Assembly (NCBI RefSeq): GCF_022827545.1
Contig: NZ_CP094669.1
Location: 2,694,001-2,758,000, forward strand
DNA length: 64,000 nucleotides
Source: Hymenobacter tibetensis
Lineage (GTDB): Bacteria > Bacteroidota > Bacteroidia > Cytophagales > Hymenobacteraceae
Direction: 5' to 3'
In this document: piece after piece, positions 52,283 through 61,423 of the stretch
How the letters are laid out: each line of letters begins with the position of its first letter
Numbering within the stretch: the first letter of the stretch is position 1
Translations under genes and position numbers: made by a program
Notes under the pieces: generated by a model
Database searches by the model: none
The model's input: only the letters and a program-made list of their open reading frames with translations
Told to the model about the DNA's origin: nothing

Positions 52283-52999
52283 CTAGGCTAACGCTTGTTT
52301 TATCATGTCTTGCAATGCGTCCAGCACCCGGCCAATCTCTTCCCGGGTGGAGAGGCGGTACGCAACGGCAACTTCCGTTTCCGAGTTTTCTTCCCACTGA
52401 GCTAATGCGGCCAGGGTTCCCAGCCGGTTCACGGAGGCTTCCACACGGTCGTAGAGCCGGTTCCACATCGAAGCGCCTACTTCGGGCTTATAGGTGGACG
52501 TAAGACGCAGGTCCATCAACTGCATTACCAACTCGGCCAGCCGCACCAGCAGTGCCCGGTCTTCGTAATCGAATTGGCGAGGATGATGGTCGAGGACGCA
52601 AAGTACGCCCACTGGCTGCCTGTCGGCGGTGAGCAGTGGATGCCCCGCGTAGAATTGTAAATCCAGACGGTCAATTAAGCCCGGTTCGGCCAGCTCACAG
52701 GGGTTGATCGGCAGATTTTCGTACACCGTGGTTTCCTCTTGCAAAATAGCTACCGAGCATACGCTTTCCTCCCGACGCTCCCGTTGCGTGCCCGCTGGCA
52801 GCCCAACGTTCAAGCCAAAATGTACGGTAGTGTCCTCAACCAGCGCCACAATGGCAATTGGCGTACTGAAGAGAGAAGCGGTTAGGCGCACCACTTCGTC
52901 CAATAAGGGGTCAGGCTCGGCAGTTATCAGTTGATAAGGCCGCAAGGCAAGAAGCCGATGGGCTTCGTCGGCGGGGCGGAGCAAATAAGAAGTAGCCAT
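52283..52999 (-). CDS. GAF-domain protein
   Basis: A 238-residue cytoplasmic protein with one GAF domain (about residues 25-165): PLLDEVVRLTASLFSTPIAIVALVED, CSVAILQEETTVYENL, then VQFDLQFYAGHPL-like text and PVGVLCVLDHHPRQFD. No kinase or output domain is attached; a helical tail follows. Stand-alone GAF proteins of this type are common in Cytophagales and are presumed small-molecule or redox sensors (fRMsr-like), but the catalytic cysteines of fRMsr are not evident. No linked partner is seen. Confidence 0.78.
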   Translation of the reverse strand: MATSYLLRPADEAHRLLALRPYQLITAEPDPLLDEVVRLTASLFSTPIAIVALVEDTTVHFGLNVGLPAGTQRERREESVCSVAILQEETTVYENLPINPCELAEPGLIDRLDLQFYAGHPLLTADRQPVGVLCVLDHHPRQFDYEDRALLVRLAELVMQLMDLRLTSTYKPEVGASMWNRLYDRVEASVNRLGTLAALAQWEENSETEVAVAYRLSTREEIGRVLDALQDMIKQALA

Positions 53000-53307
53000 G
53001 AAAAGAAAGCTGGAGAAATGATGCTACTCCGTTTTCAGAGAATCAGGAATACGGGAAACGCCATAAAGATACTAAGTTAAATGCTGCTATATAGTGTATC
53101 TACATACTTTATTGTTGAGCTACGAAAATAAGATTTCGAGAGAGGTATTTATGGACGTATCTGACCTTGCATATGGCTTTATCATGCCGCTAATAGGTCT
53201 GGTTTTGAGCGAGCTTGTGGCCGATACTCTGGATGAACTCAGCGTGTTCCGGGTAGTACCACTTACCTGGGCTTATTATTGCACTTCAATCCCTCTTTCT
53301 CACTTAC

Positions 53308-53934
53308 ATGAAACGTGTTTTTCTGTTTGCGGCGGCCTCGTTCCTAACCAGTTCCGCCTGGGCCCAAACCTTGTCTACGATGCGCTGGCTGAATCCTCCT
53401 AAAAAAGCTACGGTAACGGCCACGAAGCTGCAGGTGCAGGTGGAGGGCGGCACCGATTTCTGGCGCGTCACGCACTACGGCTTCATTCGCGACAACGGCC
53501 ACTTCTACTTCCATGAGCAGGAAGGCGACTTTCTAGCCAAGGTGAAGGTGGTGGGGCAGTACCGCGAACTATACGACCAAGCAGGACTGATGATCCGTCT
53601 CGATGAAAAGAACTGGATCAAGACCGGCATCGAGTACGTGAAGGGTGTGCAGAATGTGAGTGCTGTAGTCACGCGGGAGGTATCCGACTGGTCGGTGGTG
53701 CCGCGTCAAGACAGCCCCAAGGCCATGTGGCTGACGCTGCTGCGCAAAGGAGACTACGTGGAAATTCAATATTCCTTCGACAATAAAGAGTTTAAAATGC
53801 TGCGGTTGGCCTACTTCCCACCTACACCCGGCCGCAAGGTGCAAGTCGGACTGATGTGTGCGGCTCCCGATGGCAAAGGCTTCCCTGTGGAGTTCGAGGA
53901 CTTTTCAGTTACCCCGGTCACGACTGCGAAGTAA
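53308..53934 (+). CDS. DUF1349 domain protein, exported
   Basis: A 208-residue protein with signal peptide (ending AWAQ). The rest matches the DUF1349 concanavalin-like fold: TDFWRVTHYGF, FHEQEGDFLAKVKVVG, YDQAGLMIRLDEKNWIKTGIEYV and VGLMCAAPDGKGFPVEFEDF. Such domains occur in carbohydrate-related proteins (yeast YKL151-type), but their own activity is unclear. It is transcribed alone; in the 308 bp upstream (53000-53307) an open frame at 53094-53402 overlaps it and looks spurious. I see nothing else in that gap. Confidence 0.82.
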   Translation: MKRVFLFAAASFLTSSAWAQTLSTMRWLNPPKKATVTATKLQVQVEGGTDFWRVTHYGFIRDNGHFYFHEQEGDFLAKVKVVGQYRELYDQAGLMIRLDEKNWIKTGIEYVKGVQNVSAVVTREVSDWSVVPRQDSPKAMWLTLLRKGDYVEIQYSFDNKEFKMLRLAYFPPTPGRKVQVGLMCAAPDGKGFPVEFEDFSVTPVTTAK

Positions 53935-53946
53935 CGGACTCCCTCA

Positions 53947-54003
53947 ACAAGCCAACACCCGGCACAAAGGCGTTTGACGCCCCTGTGTCGGGTGTTGGCT
54001 TGT
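53947..54003. terminator. Bidirectional terminator-like hairpin
   Basis: Arms 53947-53961 and 53989-54003 pair perfectly over 15 bases, with an inner CACA/TGTG pair. It lies between the convergent DUF1349 and radical SAM genes. Confidence 0.65.
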
Positions 54004-54056
54004 CGGCTGCCAGGTAGAAACTGGTTGGCAGGCAGCGAAGACGATAAGGTGGTAGC

Positions 54057-55106
54057 TTATGCCACGGTGCCGCCGCAGCTAGAGCCAGCGCCGGCCGTAC
54101 AGCCATAGCAGTGCTGATTGACAACAATGCCACGTTCACTAAGCGCCTCAGCGTCGAAGTCGCGGATGTGCTGTATTGGGCTGGCCACGGTTAGGTCCAG
54201 CATCTGGTTGAAGTCGCAGTCGTACAAGCCCCCGTCCCAACCCACCGAAATGGTGTTGCGGCACATAACACCAGCGGCTGCCACGGGGTTGAAGGCATTA
54301 ACCAGCTTCTCCATGTAGCCGGCGTAGTTGCCGGATTCAATCAGATAGTCGAGGTAGCGGCTTACGGGAATGTTGGTGATGGCAAACAACTCGTTGAAGA
54401 CGATGCCATGGTCTTTGAACAACACCCGCTTGAATTGGTCTTGCAAGCCTTTCTGGCCGCCCGGCAAAAAAGCCCCGGCCGGATTGTAGACCAGGTTCAG
54501 CACCAAGCCTGAGCCTTCCTGGCCGTAGCCTACGGCATTGAGCATCTTCAAGGCCCGGACCGAATCCTCGAACACGCCATCACCGCGCTGGCGGTCGGTT
54601 TTGTCGGCGCTGTAGAACGGCAGCGAACTAACCACTTCCACGCCGTGCAGCTTGAAAAACTCGGGTAGGTCGTAGTACTTCTTATTGGCAACGATGATGG
54701 TAAGGTTGCAGCGCACCAGCACCTTGCGGCCCAACTTGGTGATTTCCTCTACAAACCAGCGGAAGTCGGGGTTCATCTCGGGCGCTCCACCCGTTAAGTC
54801 CACTGTTGGGATGCTGGTTTGAGCTAACGCGTCCAGGCAATACTGCATGGTTTCGCGGGTCATGATTTCCTTGCGGTCAGGCCCCGCATCGACGTGGCAA
54901 TGCCGGCACACCTGATTGCACATCTTCCCCACGTTGATTTGCAGAACAGCGGGTGTCACCGGCGTGAGAGGAAACAGGCTGGCACCTTTCAGCTTCTCGT
55001 GAAACAGCGGCAAATGCAGCGTATCGGCTACTTCCTTGCGCAGTACGGTAAGTTGGAAAGACGAATCAGCGAGTTGGTGGCCAGTGGCTTTGAGGGATTT
55101 TATCAT
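54057..55106 (-). CDS. arsS: ArsS-type radical SAM protein (arsenosugar biosynthesis)
   Basis: A 349-residue radical SAM enzyme: the 4Fe-4S motif CNQVCRHC has Cys63, Cys67 and Cys70, followed by HVDAGPDRKEIMTRE and LTGGAPEMNPDFRWFV. The C-terminal DUF3641-type region has the cysteine-rich ending CYGCTAGAGSSCGG. It matches the ArsS family as I know it, which adds an adenosyl group to dimethylarsinous acid on the way to arsenosugars; some members are selenoproteins, but this one has Cys. It is the last gene of the minus-strand group with glycosyltransferase, epimerase and SDR; the gap to the SDR gene is 139 bp. No arsM lies in the window. Confidence 0.9.
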   Translation of the reverse strand: MIKSLKATGHQLADSSFQLTVLRKEVADTLHLPLFHEKLKGASLFPLTPVTPAVLQINVGKMCNQVCRHCHVDAGPDRKEIMTRETMQYCLDALAQTSIPTVDLTGGAPEMNPDFRWFVEEITKLGRKVLVRCNLTIIVANKKYYDLPEFFKLHGVEVVSSLPFYSADKTDRQRGDGVFEDSVRALKMLNAVGYGQEGSGLVLNLVYNPAGAFLPGGQKGLQDQFKRVLFKDHGIVFNELFAITNIPVSRYLDYLIESGNYAGYMEKLVNAFNPVAAAGVMCRNTISVGWDGGLYDCDFNQMLDLTVASPIQHIRDFDAEALSERGIVVNQHCYGCTAGAGSSCGGTVA

Positions 55107-55245
55107 CAGCTAAATAAGAGTCGGAGCAGCCCCTAACAGGCCTGAATACAGAATACGATGGTTGTGCTGCCAGGCAGAGAAATCAGGAAAGCTACCTCCT
55201 AACTGGATGTACGAAAAGGAAGGTTCAGCCGGTTTAGAGAATAAG

Positions 55246-56130
55246 TTATTCGTAGAAATGCCGTAGGCGGCGGGTGGTAGTCAGCACAATCCAGTCACCT
55301 AACCGGGGTAGGTAGGTATGCACGAGTACTATCAACCGGCCAAGCGCCGAAATGATCGTGCGCTGCCGCCGCCGCCGGATGTGCGTCAAAATAATAGCAG
55401 CCACTTCTGCCTGAGATTTTTGCCACCGTGGGGGGCGATGCGCAATCGGCACGGGCTGCCCGGCGGCGTCCAAAACACGTTTGTCTGGATCGTTTTGCGT
55501 GAAGCCAATGTGTACGACGCCGAAATGAATACCCGTGTGTGCCAACTCTAACCGTAAGGTGTGGGAAAGGTTGGCCACGGCAGCTTTACCGGCACAATAA
55601 GCCGAGCCGCTGGGCATACCATTCAGCGCCGAAATAGAAGAAATAAACGTGACGCTACCCCGCGTGCGGGTCAGGTGCGGCAAGGCAGCTTTGAGCGGGT
55701 ACACTGTGCCGTATACGTTACTGTCGAGTACCTGCCGAAACACGTCGGGGTGCATGTCGGCAAAGTAGGCCCGTTGCGAGATGCTAGCGTTGGTAACCAA
55801 GATATCCAACCGTCCGAAGGTCTGCACCGCCACCGCCACCAACTCCTCGCACGCCGCATAGTCGGTCACGTCGGTGAGGCTACTGGTTACGGCAAAGCCG
55901 GCTAGTTCGAACTCGCGGAGCGTCTGGGCCAGGCGTTGGGCATGGCGGCCGTTGAGCACCACGGCCACCCCTTGCTGGCACAGGGCCCGGGCCGTTTCGC
56001 GGCCGATGCCCGACTCGGAACCGGTGACAATAGCCACTTGACCTGCGAATAAGCCACGGGCTGGCCCTTTTACGGGCGGAGGCCATGCTACAGTCTGCGC
56101 CGTGGCGGGGGCTGGTTCTAACTCACGCAT
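55246..56130 (-). CDS. Short-chain dehydrogenase/reductase
   Basis: A 294-residue classical SDR: VTGSESGIGRETA cofactor motif, LVTNASI, the catalytic Ser (SSISALNG) and YCAGKAA (Tyr-x3-Lys). The ATG at 56130 is preferred; it overlaps the epimerase gene by 8 bases, as in coupled operons. The frame remains open to 56247, but that part duplicates epimerase coding sequence in another frame. C-terminal RRRQRTIISALGRL and LVHTYLPRL suggest a membrane-associated tail, common in SDR7-like proteins. Substrate unknown; its place between glycosyltransferase, epimerase and ArsS suggests a role in the arsenosugar or a related product. Confidence 0.85.
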   Translation of the reverse strand: MRELEPAPATAQTVAWPPPVKGPARGLFAGQVAIVTGSESGIGRETARALCQQGVAVVLNGRHAQRLAQTLREFELAGFAVTSSLTDVTDYAACEELVAVAVQTFGRLDILVTNASISQRAYFADMHPDVFRQVLDSNVYGTVYPLKAALPHLTRTRGSVTFISSISALNGMPSGSAYCAGKAAVANLSHTLRLELAHTGIHFGVVHIGFTQNDPDKRVLDAAGQPVPIAHRPPRWQKSQAEVAAIILTHIRRRRQRTIISALGRLIVLVHTYLPRLGDWIVLTTTRRLRHFYE

Positions 56131-57127
56131 ACTGATGGGCTTTAAACCAGTTGAAGGCTTCCAGAATTCCTTCTGATAGGTCAGTTTGGGGCAGGGCCAA
56201 CTCGTCGCGGGCTTTTTGGGCCGTGAAATAATGCCCGTCGTTGGCAACGGCCACCATAGCGGCGTTGACTTGGGCCGGCCGGCCGGTTAGTTGGGTTTTA
56301 AGGTCACACAGACTGCCGTAGAGGTGGGCCAGGGCGGGGGGGAGCGGCCAGCGCGGCGGCCGTACGCCCATTAGGTCAGCCATCAGAGTGAAGGCTTCGC
56401 GGTAGGTGAGGTTTTGGTTGCCTAGAATATAAGACTCCCCGATACGCCCCTGCGTAAGCGCATTTATGGTAGCCACGGCCACATCCCGCACATGCACGTA
56501 GTTTTTGCCGCCCGCCGGGTAGCCCGGTAGCCGCCCCTGGTACAGTTCCAGCAGCAGGGCGTTGGAGGTAGGCTTAACATCACCGGGCCCCAGCATAAAA
56601 GTTGGGTGAACCAGTACCGCTGGGAGTTGCTCTTGCCGTACAGCCCGCAGCAGGAGAGAAGTGGCGGCCTGCTTGCTGTCCATGTAATCTAGGCCGTAGC
56701 GGCGGCCGGCGTAGGGCCGGGTTTCGTTGCCGGGTCGCTGTTTGGTGCCGAAGCCAAATACGTTGGCGGTACCTACGTACACCAGCCGCTCCACCCCGGC
56801 CTGGCGGGCTATCCGTAGCATGTTTTCGGTGCCAGCGAGGTTGGTGGCCCAAACGGCCGGGTTACGAGCCGGATTCACTTGGGCCAGCGCCGCCGCGTGG
56901 ATGATGGCGCTGCACCCTTGGGCCGCGCCTGCTACCGTGGCCGGCTGCGTGATGTCGCCCTCCCAGACCTCTACCGGTAGCATGTCCAAGGGCAGCAGCG
57001 CAGTAGGAAGCGGAAACCAGTTTTCCCGAATCAGCGCGCGCACTGAATAGCCTCGTTGCAACAATTCCTGCACGAGGTGGCGGCCCAGAAACCCGCCGGC
57101 ACCAGTCACGAGTACTTTGGGCAGCAT
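56123..57127 (-). CDS. NAD-dependent epimerase/dehydratase family protein
   Basis: A 334-residue extended SDR: LVTGAGGFLGRHLV cofactor motif near residue 7, DITQPATVAGA, the catalytic YMDSKQAA (Tyr-x3-Lys) and YPAGGKNYVHVRDVA. These enzymes act on NDP-sugars or sterol/lipid substrates; this one looks closest to the 3-beta-HSD/dihydroflavonol reductase-like branch. It overlaps the glycosyltransferase by one base and the SDR by eight, so the three are translated together. Whether it acts on the arsenosugar sugar moiety is not known. Confidence 0.85.
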   Translation of the reverse strand: MLPKVLVTGAGGFLGRHLVQELLQRGYSVRALIRENWFPLPTALLPLDMLPVEVWEGDITQPATVAGAAQGCSAIIHAAALAQVNPARNPAVWATNLAGTENMLRIARQAGVERLVYVGTANVFGFGTKQRPGNETRPYAGRRYGLDYMDSKQAATSLLLRAVRQEQLPAVLVHPTFMLGPGDVKPTSNALLLELYQGRLPGYPAGGKNYVHVRDVAVATINALTQGRIGESYILGNQNLTYREAFTLMADLMGVRPPRWPLPPALAHLYGSLCDLKTQLTGRPAQVNAAMVAVANDGHYFTAQKARDELALPQTDLSEGILEAFNWFKAHQYA

Positions 57128-57819
57128 CAGCGGTAGTTGAGCATGGCTTTGTAAGTGCGGGCAATGCGGGAGGGAGCTACCTTCAGAAAAAACAGCGAGA
57201 AAGCCGTCAGATTGGCCAACTGTACTCGCAGCCAGCTATTGGTTTCGTACTTACGCGCTGATACCACCACATCTTGCGGCACAATCAGGAAGCGAGCCTG
57301 CCGCCGGATGCGCTGAATGATATCGAAATCCTCCATGATGCAGTAGTGCTCGTCGAAGCCGCCCAGGCGCTCGAACAACTGGCGGGTAACGAACAAGGTT
57401 TGGTCGCCGCCGCGGCTCATGATGCCTCGGAAGCGCGTGCCGTAGCTGTTGAGGCGCAGCAGCGGATGTCGCGAGTTGAACCGGAAGCGGTAGCAGCCCG
57501 CCTCATAGCCGCTGGCTACGGCTTCCTGAATGGTGCGTACGTAGTCTGGGTGAATACCTACGTCGGCGTGCACGAAATACAGAATCTGGCCCGAAGCGTG
57601 TTGGGCGCCGTAGTTCATTTGAGTGGCCCGGCCAGGGCTAGGGGAGCGGAGCACGGTAGCGCCGGCTTGCTGCGCCGCTGCTGCCGTGCCGTCGGGGCTG
57701 TTGGCATCTACCACCAGCACTTCTATGGTGTGCGCCGGGGCATGTTGCTGTAGTTGCCGCACTAAGCTGCCAATGCTGGCGGCTTCGTTGTAGGTAGGGA
57801 TAATTACACTCAGCATCAT
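57127..57819 (-). CDS. TIGR04283-type arsenosugar biosynthesis glycosyltransferase
   Basis: A GT2-family enzyme of about 230 residues. It begins MMLSVIIPTYNEAASIGSLV and has VVDANSPDGTAAAA, GRATQMNYGA and YFVHADVGIHPDYV, features of the TIGR04283 group associated with ArsS and ArsM gene neighbourhoods. The start at 57819 (or 57816) fits the GT2 N-terminus; the upstream frame to 57930 is not supported. First gene of the overlapping set with epimerase and SDR, divergent from the DUF547 gene. It is predicted to transfer a sugar in arsenosugar assembly; the family assignment comes from text similarity and context. Confidence 0.87.
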   Translation of the reverse strand: MMLSVIIPTYNEAASIGSLVRQLQQHAPAHTIEVLVVDANSPDGTAAAAQQAGATVLRSPSPGRATQMNYGAQHASGQILYFVHADVGIHPDYVRTIQEAVASGYEAGCYRFRFNSRHPLLRLNSYGTRFRGIMSRGGDQTLFVTRQLFERLGGFDEHYCIMEDFDIIQRIRRQARFLIVPQDVVVSARKYETNSWLRVQLANLTAFSLFFLKVAPSRIARTYKAMLNYR

Positions 57820-58099
57820 AAAGCAAGGGTAGAAGGCAAATGCAAGTTCCTCTATTTTATCATACGGTAGCACAAACCCTAGTAGAGTTTGCCGCGGGGC
57901 AGAGCAGAAGCTAAGGGGAATCAGCGCCACTCACCGCCGGGGTGGACTGTCGGGCGGCGCTTGGGTTGTCAAGCTCAGCAATGTAATATGAAGCAGCATC
58001 GGCTTGGAAGGAGCACCTCAACACTACGAAAAGATATTGTAGAGGAGTTTGCCTACCTGGGCAAATCTTTTCTGCGCTTAGCCCACGTATATTCAGCCA

Positions 58100-58909
58100 A
58101 TGAACCTGCCTAGTTATCCTTTTGCTTTTGGAGGCCGCGTTGTGGTGGCCGCTGCTTTGCTGGCCAGTAGTGTGTGCGCCAGCTCCACCACGTTGTTGGC
58201 GGCTCCTGCGGTAGTGGCGCCCGTAGCGGCCGGAATAGACCACAGCGCTTACGACAAGCTGCTTAAGAAGTACGTCAACGAAAAGGGGCTCGTCAATTAT
58301 AAAGGCTGGAAAACCGAGCAGGCGGCCTTCAACCAGTACCTGCAGCTGCTAAGCAAGAATGCGCCTACCAACAGCTGGAGTAAAGCCGAGCAGATGGCAT
58401 ACTGGATCAACGCCTATAACGCCTACACCATCCGCCTGATTCTGGACCACTACCCGCTGCAAAGCATCAAGGACATTGGCACCAAAATCCAGATTCCCTT
58501 CGTCACCACTCCCTGGGCGTCCAAGTTCTTCACCATTGGAGGCAAGAAAATGAGCCTGGATAACATCGAGCACGGAATACTGCGCAAAGACTACAACGAC
58601 CCGCGCATCCACTTTGCGTTGGTGTGCGCCTCCATCAGTTGCCCGCGCCTGCGCAACGAGGCCTATATAGCCACCAAGCTGGAAAGCCAACTACAAGACC
58701 AAGGCCGCGACTTTCTTAACAACCCAACCAAAAACAAGCCCGGTAAAACCAGCGCCCAGCTTTCCAAGTACTTTGACTGGTACAAGGGAGACTGGACCAG
58801 CAACGGTCAAACTGTAGTGGGCTGGGTGAATAAGTACGCGACGACCAAGCTCGACAACGGCGCCAAAATCAGCTACCTCGACTACAACTGGCAGCTCAAT
58901 GAACAGTAG
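58100..58909 (+). CDS. DUF547 domain protein, exported
   Basis: A 269-residue protein with a signal peptide. DUF547 motifs are MAYWINAYNAYTIRLILDHYPLQSI, the IEHGILRKDYNDPRIHFALVCASISCPRLRNEAY region and QLSKYFDWYKGDW. The Asn-Ala-Tyr and Cys-Pro motifs suggest a catalytic-type fold, but the function is unknown. It is divergent from the arsenosugar glycosyltransferase, a neighbourhood I recall from other Bacteroidota, which hints at a shared role. It precedes the DUF6134/DUF3108-like gene by 48 bp, so the two are probably co-transcribed. Confidence 0.85.
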   Translation: MNLPSYPFAFGGRVVVAAALLASSVCASSTTLLAAPAVVAPVAAGIDHSAYDKLLKKYVNEKGLVNYKGWKTEQAAFNQYLQLLSKNAPTNSWSKAEQMAYWINAYNAYTIRLILDHYPLQSIKDIGTKIQIPFVTTPWASKFFTIGGKKMSLDNIEHGILRKDYNDPRIHFALVCASISCPRLRNEAYIATKLESQLQDQGRDFLNNPTKNKPGKTSAQLSKYFDWYKGDWTSNGQTVVGWVNKYATTKLDNGAKISYLDYNWQLNEQ

Positions 58910-58957
58910 ACCTGCCCCGCAAAGTCCGGCTACCACCGCTCCGCCCTTGGCCCACCA

Positions 58958-59593
58958 ATGAGCAAGCGGCGTGGCGTTCTGTTCGCTTTCGTGGCAAGTG
59001 TTCTGGGTTTCTCGACTGACGCGGTTGGGCAAGCCACAGCAACCCCAGCCAAAGAAGTCCGGCGCTATACCATAGAAGTGGCAGGCGTGCGAGTGGGGAC
59101 TATGACGGCCACGCGCCAGGCTACGGCGGGCGGGGCCGAGGTGGTATCTAGCCTGGTGAGCGACGTTCAAGTGAACTTTCTGGTTTACCACCTCAAGATC
59201 TACTACCACGTAGTCAACCGCTCCCGCCACGGCCAGCTCCTGCTTTCCACCGTCGAGGCGCACACCAACCAAGGCAACTTCGCTTCCCGCGCCGAATGGA
59301 AGGGCGACCATTATACTATTGTGGCCGACCAGTACAAGCATCACTACCGCGCCACGGAAAAGCAGCCTATCACCTACACCGTCACCGACCAGTTCTTTGG
59401 GGAGCCCGCGGGCCGCAGCAAGGCGTACGCGGAATATTTCGGAGATTTTTTCAGCGTAAGCCAACAGGCTCCTGCCCGCTACCGAGCCGTGCGCGACGGC
59501 CGCGAAGACGAATACCGGTACGTCAACGGCCAGTTGGTAACCATCATCAAGAAGAATCCCCTGAAAAATTTCATCATTCAATTGCAGCCCTGA
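58958..59593 (+). CDS. Exported beta-rich protein (DUF6134/DUF3108-like)
   Basis: A 211-residue protein with an N-terminal signal (about residues 1-28). It is beta-rich, with TIEVAGVRVGTMTATRQ, VNFLVYHLKIYYHVVNRS and FGEPAGRSKAYAEYFGDFFSV, resembling DUF6134 or DUF3108-like periplasmic proteins. Function unknown. It ends close to the ArsO-like gene, which points the other way, and follows the DUF547 gene on the same strand. Confidence 0.7.
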   Translation: MSKRRGVLFAFVASVLGFSTDAVGQATATPAKEVRRYTIEVAGVRVGTMTATRQATAGGAEVVSSLVSDVQVNFLVYHLKIYYHVVNRSRHGQLLLSTVEAHTNQGNFASRAEWKGDHYTIVADQYKHHYRATEKQPITYTVTDQFFGEPAGRSKAYAEYFGDFFSVSQQAPARYRAVRDGREDEYRYVNGQLVTIIKKNPLKNFIIQLQP

Positions 59594-59601
59594 TTCTGGC
59601 G

Positions 59602-60696
59602 CTAGCCCACAAGTGGCCGCTGTGCTGCTGCGTCTGGTGGAGCGAGCAGCCACGTCCGGATTTCTTCGGCTGTGGCGCGGGCCGTTCGGCCTACTCCGAT
59701 AAGTGTGGCGGAGGCAAAGCCGGTCCAGTTGCCGTATCCTACCAGCCATAGCCCAGGCAGCGCCGTGGCCCGCGTGTTGGTGGTGGCCACGCGGCCATCG
59801 GCCTGCACCACGCCCAACCCCGCCAGAAACGCCAGCGCCGGGCGAAAGCCAGTACACCAAACAACGGCGTCCACGTCTTCTTCCTGCCCATCGGGCCACA
59901 CTACGCCGGTAGCAATGAACCGGCTGAAAGGACGTACACTACTAAGCACTCCCCGGCGGCGGGCCTCTTTCACCGAATCGACCATCACTACGTCGCCTAG
60001 GGAAGGTGGGGGCGGCGCTTTGGTGGTGCCCTGCTGGGCGTGGTAGCGCTGCGTGGCTTGAGCGAATAGCACCCGGCCGTCCACTTCGTCGGGCAGAAAC
60101 CGGGGCTCTTGCTCGGTAACCCACCGCGTGCGCGCCACCCGCGAGACTTCTGCCAGTATCTGAGCCCCAGAATTGGCACCCCCGACTACCAGCACTCGCT
60201 TGCCGGCAAAGGGTAGCGCATTGCGGTAGCCAGACGAGTGCACCTGCATCCCCCCAAAGTCCGCTTGACCGGGGTAGGAGGGCACGTACGGATTGCGCCA
60301 GCTGCCGGTAGCACACACCACCGCCCGTGCGTGCCACGTCCCGTGGTCGGTGAGCACGACAAACCCGGTGCTGGCCGCTTGCACGTGCGTTACCCGCACC
60401 GGACGCTGCACCGGCAGGGCGTAGCGGTGCTCGTATTGTGTTAAGTACTCCGTGACGGCATCGCGCGGCGGAAACCCATTGTCTTCCGGGCGGGGCATCA
60501 GCCAGCCGGGTAGGGAGTTGGCTTCGGCCGGCGAAAACAGTTGCAGCGAGTCCCAGGCACATGGCCACGCTCCGCCGGGTTCCAGCTGGTCGTCTAGTAG
60601 CACAAAGGAGAGGCCCGTTCGGCGCAGGTAGTAGCCTACCGCCAAGCCGCTCTGGCCGGCTCCAATAACTAACACATCTATGGTTTGGTCTGCCAC
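59602..60696 (-). CDS. Flavin-containing monooxygenase, ArsO-like
   Basis: A 364-residue FAD/NAD(P)H enzyme: [17 protein letters not shown] near residue 10, [25 protein letters not shown], the second nucleotide motif [10 protein letters not shown] and [11 protein letters not shown]. The opening and the GGAW...LFSP stretch match ArsO-type proteins from arsenic operons as I know them. ArsO's reaction is poorly defined. The related YhhW-like/CzcO flavoproteins could also match. It faces the DUF6134-like gene and its neighbours, keeping the arsenic theme, but no arsenite pump or arsenate reductase is nearby. Confidence 0.82.
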   Translation of the reverse strand: MADQTIDVLVIGAGQSGLAVGYYLRRTGLSFVLLDDQLEPGGAWPCAWDSLQLFSPAEANSLPGWLMPRPEDNGFPPRDAVTEYLTQYEHRYALPVQRPVRVTHVQAASTGFVVLTDHGTWHARAVVCATGSWRNPYVPSYPGQADFGGMQVHSSGYRNALPFAGKRVLVVGGANSGAQILAEVSRVARTRWVTEQEPRFLPDEVDGRVLFAQATQRYHAQQGTTKAPPPPSLGDVVMVDSVKEARRRGVLSSVRPFSRFIATGVVWPDGQEEDVDAVVWCTGFRPALAFLAGLGVVQADGRVATTNTRATALPGLWLVGYGNWTGFASATLIGVGRTARATAEEIRTWLLAPPDAAAQRPLVG

Positions 60697-61174
60697 GAGG
60701 AAGAAAAATCTGATTTGTTGCTGGCTACCTGCATAACCCGTTTGCAGAGTATTCCTCTATCGAGGGTGCGCTGATGCCTGGAGCTAGAAAAAAAGTTGCG
60801 CCTAAAATCTATGTACCTACAAGGCTCTGCTTTGCTTGCCACGGTAGTAGGGGCAGGGCCTTGCTTTTGTGGCTTTCCTGCAAGAGCTGCAAGGAGTTAA
60901 CTTCTTTGCTACGGGCCGTAAGGAGCGGCAAACCACCACGGAGAAAGGAAGAAGATATGTGGGCTATGCCACCGCATGATTATGGGATTGGCGGAGGATG
61001 GTCTGGGTTTTGCTTAAGCAGACAGTACCTATCTGATTACAGGTCGGCAGAAAGATACACTGGTTTGAAAATTAACCTTTCCAGCCAATCTCCTGTCCGG
61101 TCTCCTATGCTGGTATAGTTTCTCCCAAGGAGGCCATACCAATCCGTTCTCCGCCCCCTCCACCTATTTGCGCC

Positions 61175-61423
61175 ATGTTACTCACCTATTCCGCCTTTCA
61201 GGCTCTAGACCGCCAGCAGCAGGACTGCTATGTGCATCTGCACGGGCAATTTATGGCCCACCGCTGGCTTGAAAACTATAGCATTGAGCTTTACAGCCTT
61301 GGCTCGTTTTACTGTGAACGATGGTTGGAACAGGAGTGCCGTCATCTGCCGGAGTACCGGTCTTTCTCAACGGATGAGTGTCTGGCCTGGTATCCATCTC
61401 AACTACAACAGGCGCCCTATTAG
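61175..61423 (+). CDS. Small hypothetical protein, related to the one at 62170-62379
   Basis: An 82-residue acidic, aromatic-rich protein without signal peptide. The first 50 residues (for example YVHLHGQFMAHRWLENYSI) align without gaps to the protein at 62170-62379 with 14 identities in 51, including conserved Gly, Phe, Arg, Tyr and Leu positions, so both appear real. No function is known to me. The preceding 60697-61174 gap holds only an open frame of unlikely composition. Confidence 0.55.
   Translation: MLLTYSAFQALDRQQQDCYVHLHGQFMAHRWLENYSIELYSLGSFYCERWLEQECRHLPEYRSFSTDECLAWYPSQLQQAPY

Noticed and set aside
53094..53402. 102-residue frame upstream of the DUF1349 gene
   Set aside because: It runs into the DUF1349 gene in a different frame; the later half is only its shadow, and the first part lacks a plausible domain.
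58691..59899. 402-residue minus-strand frame across DUF547, DUF6134-like and ArsO-like genes
   Set aside because: It crosses three well-supported genes and has low-complexity Arg/Gly/Ala text at its start.
60774..61118. 114-residue frame in the gap after the ArsO-like gene
   Set aside because: Composition is rich in Cys, Arg and Ser without a pattern, and no family or promoter supports it.
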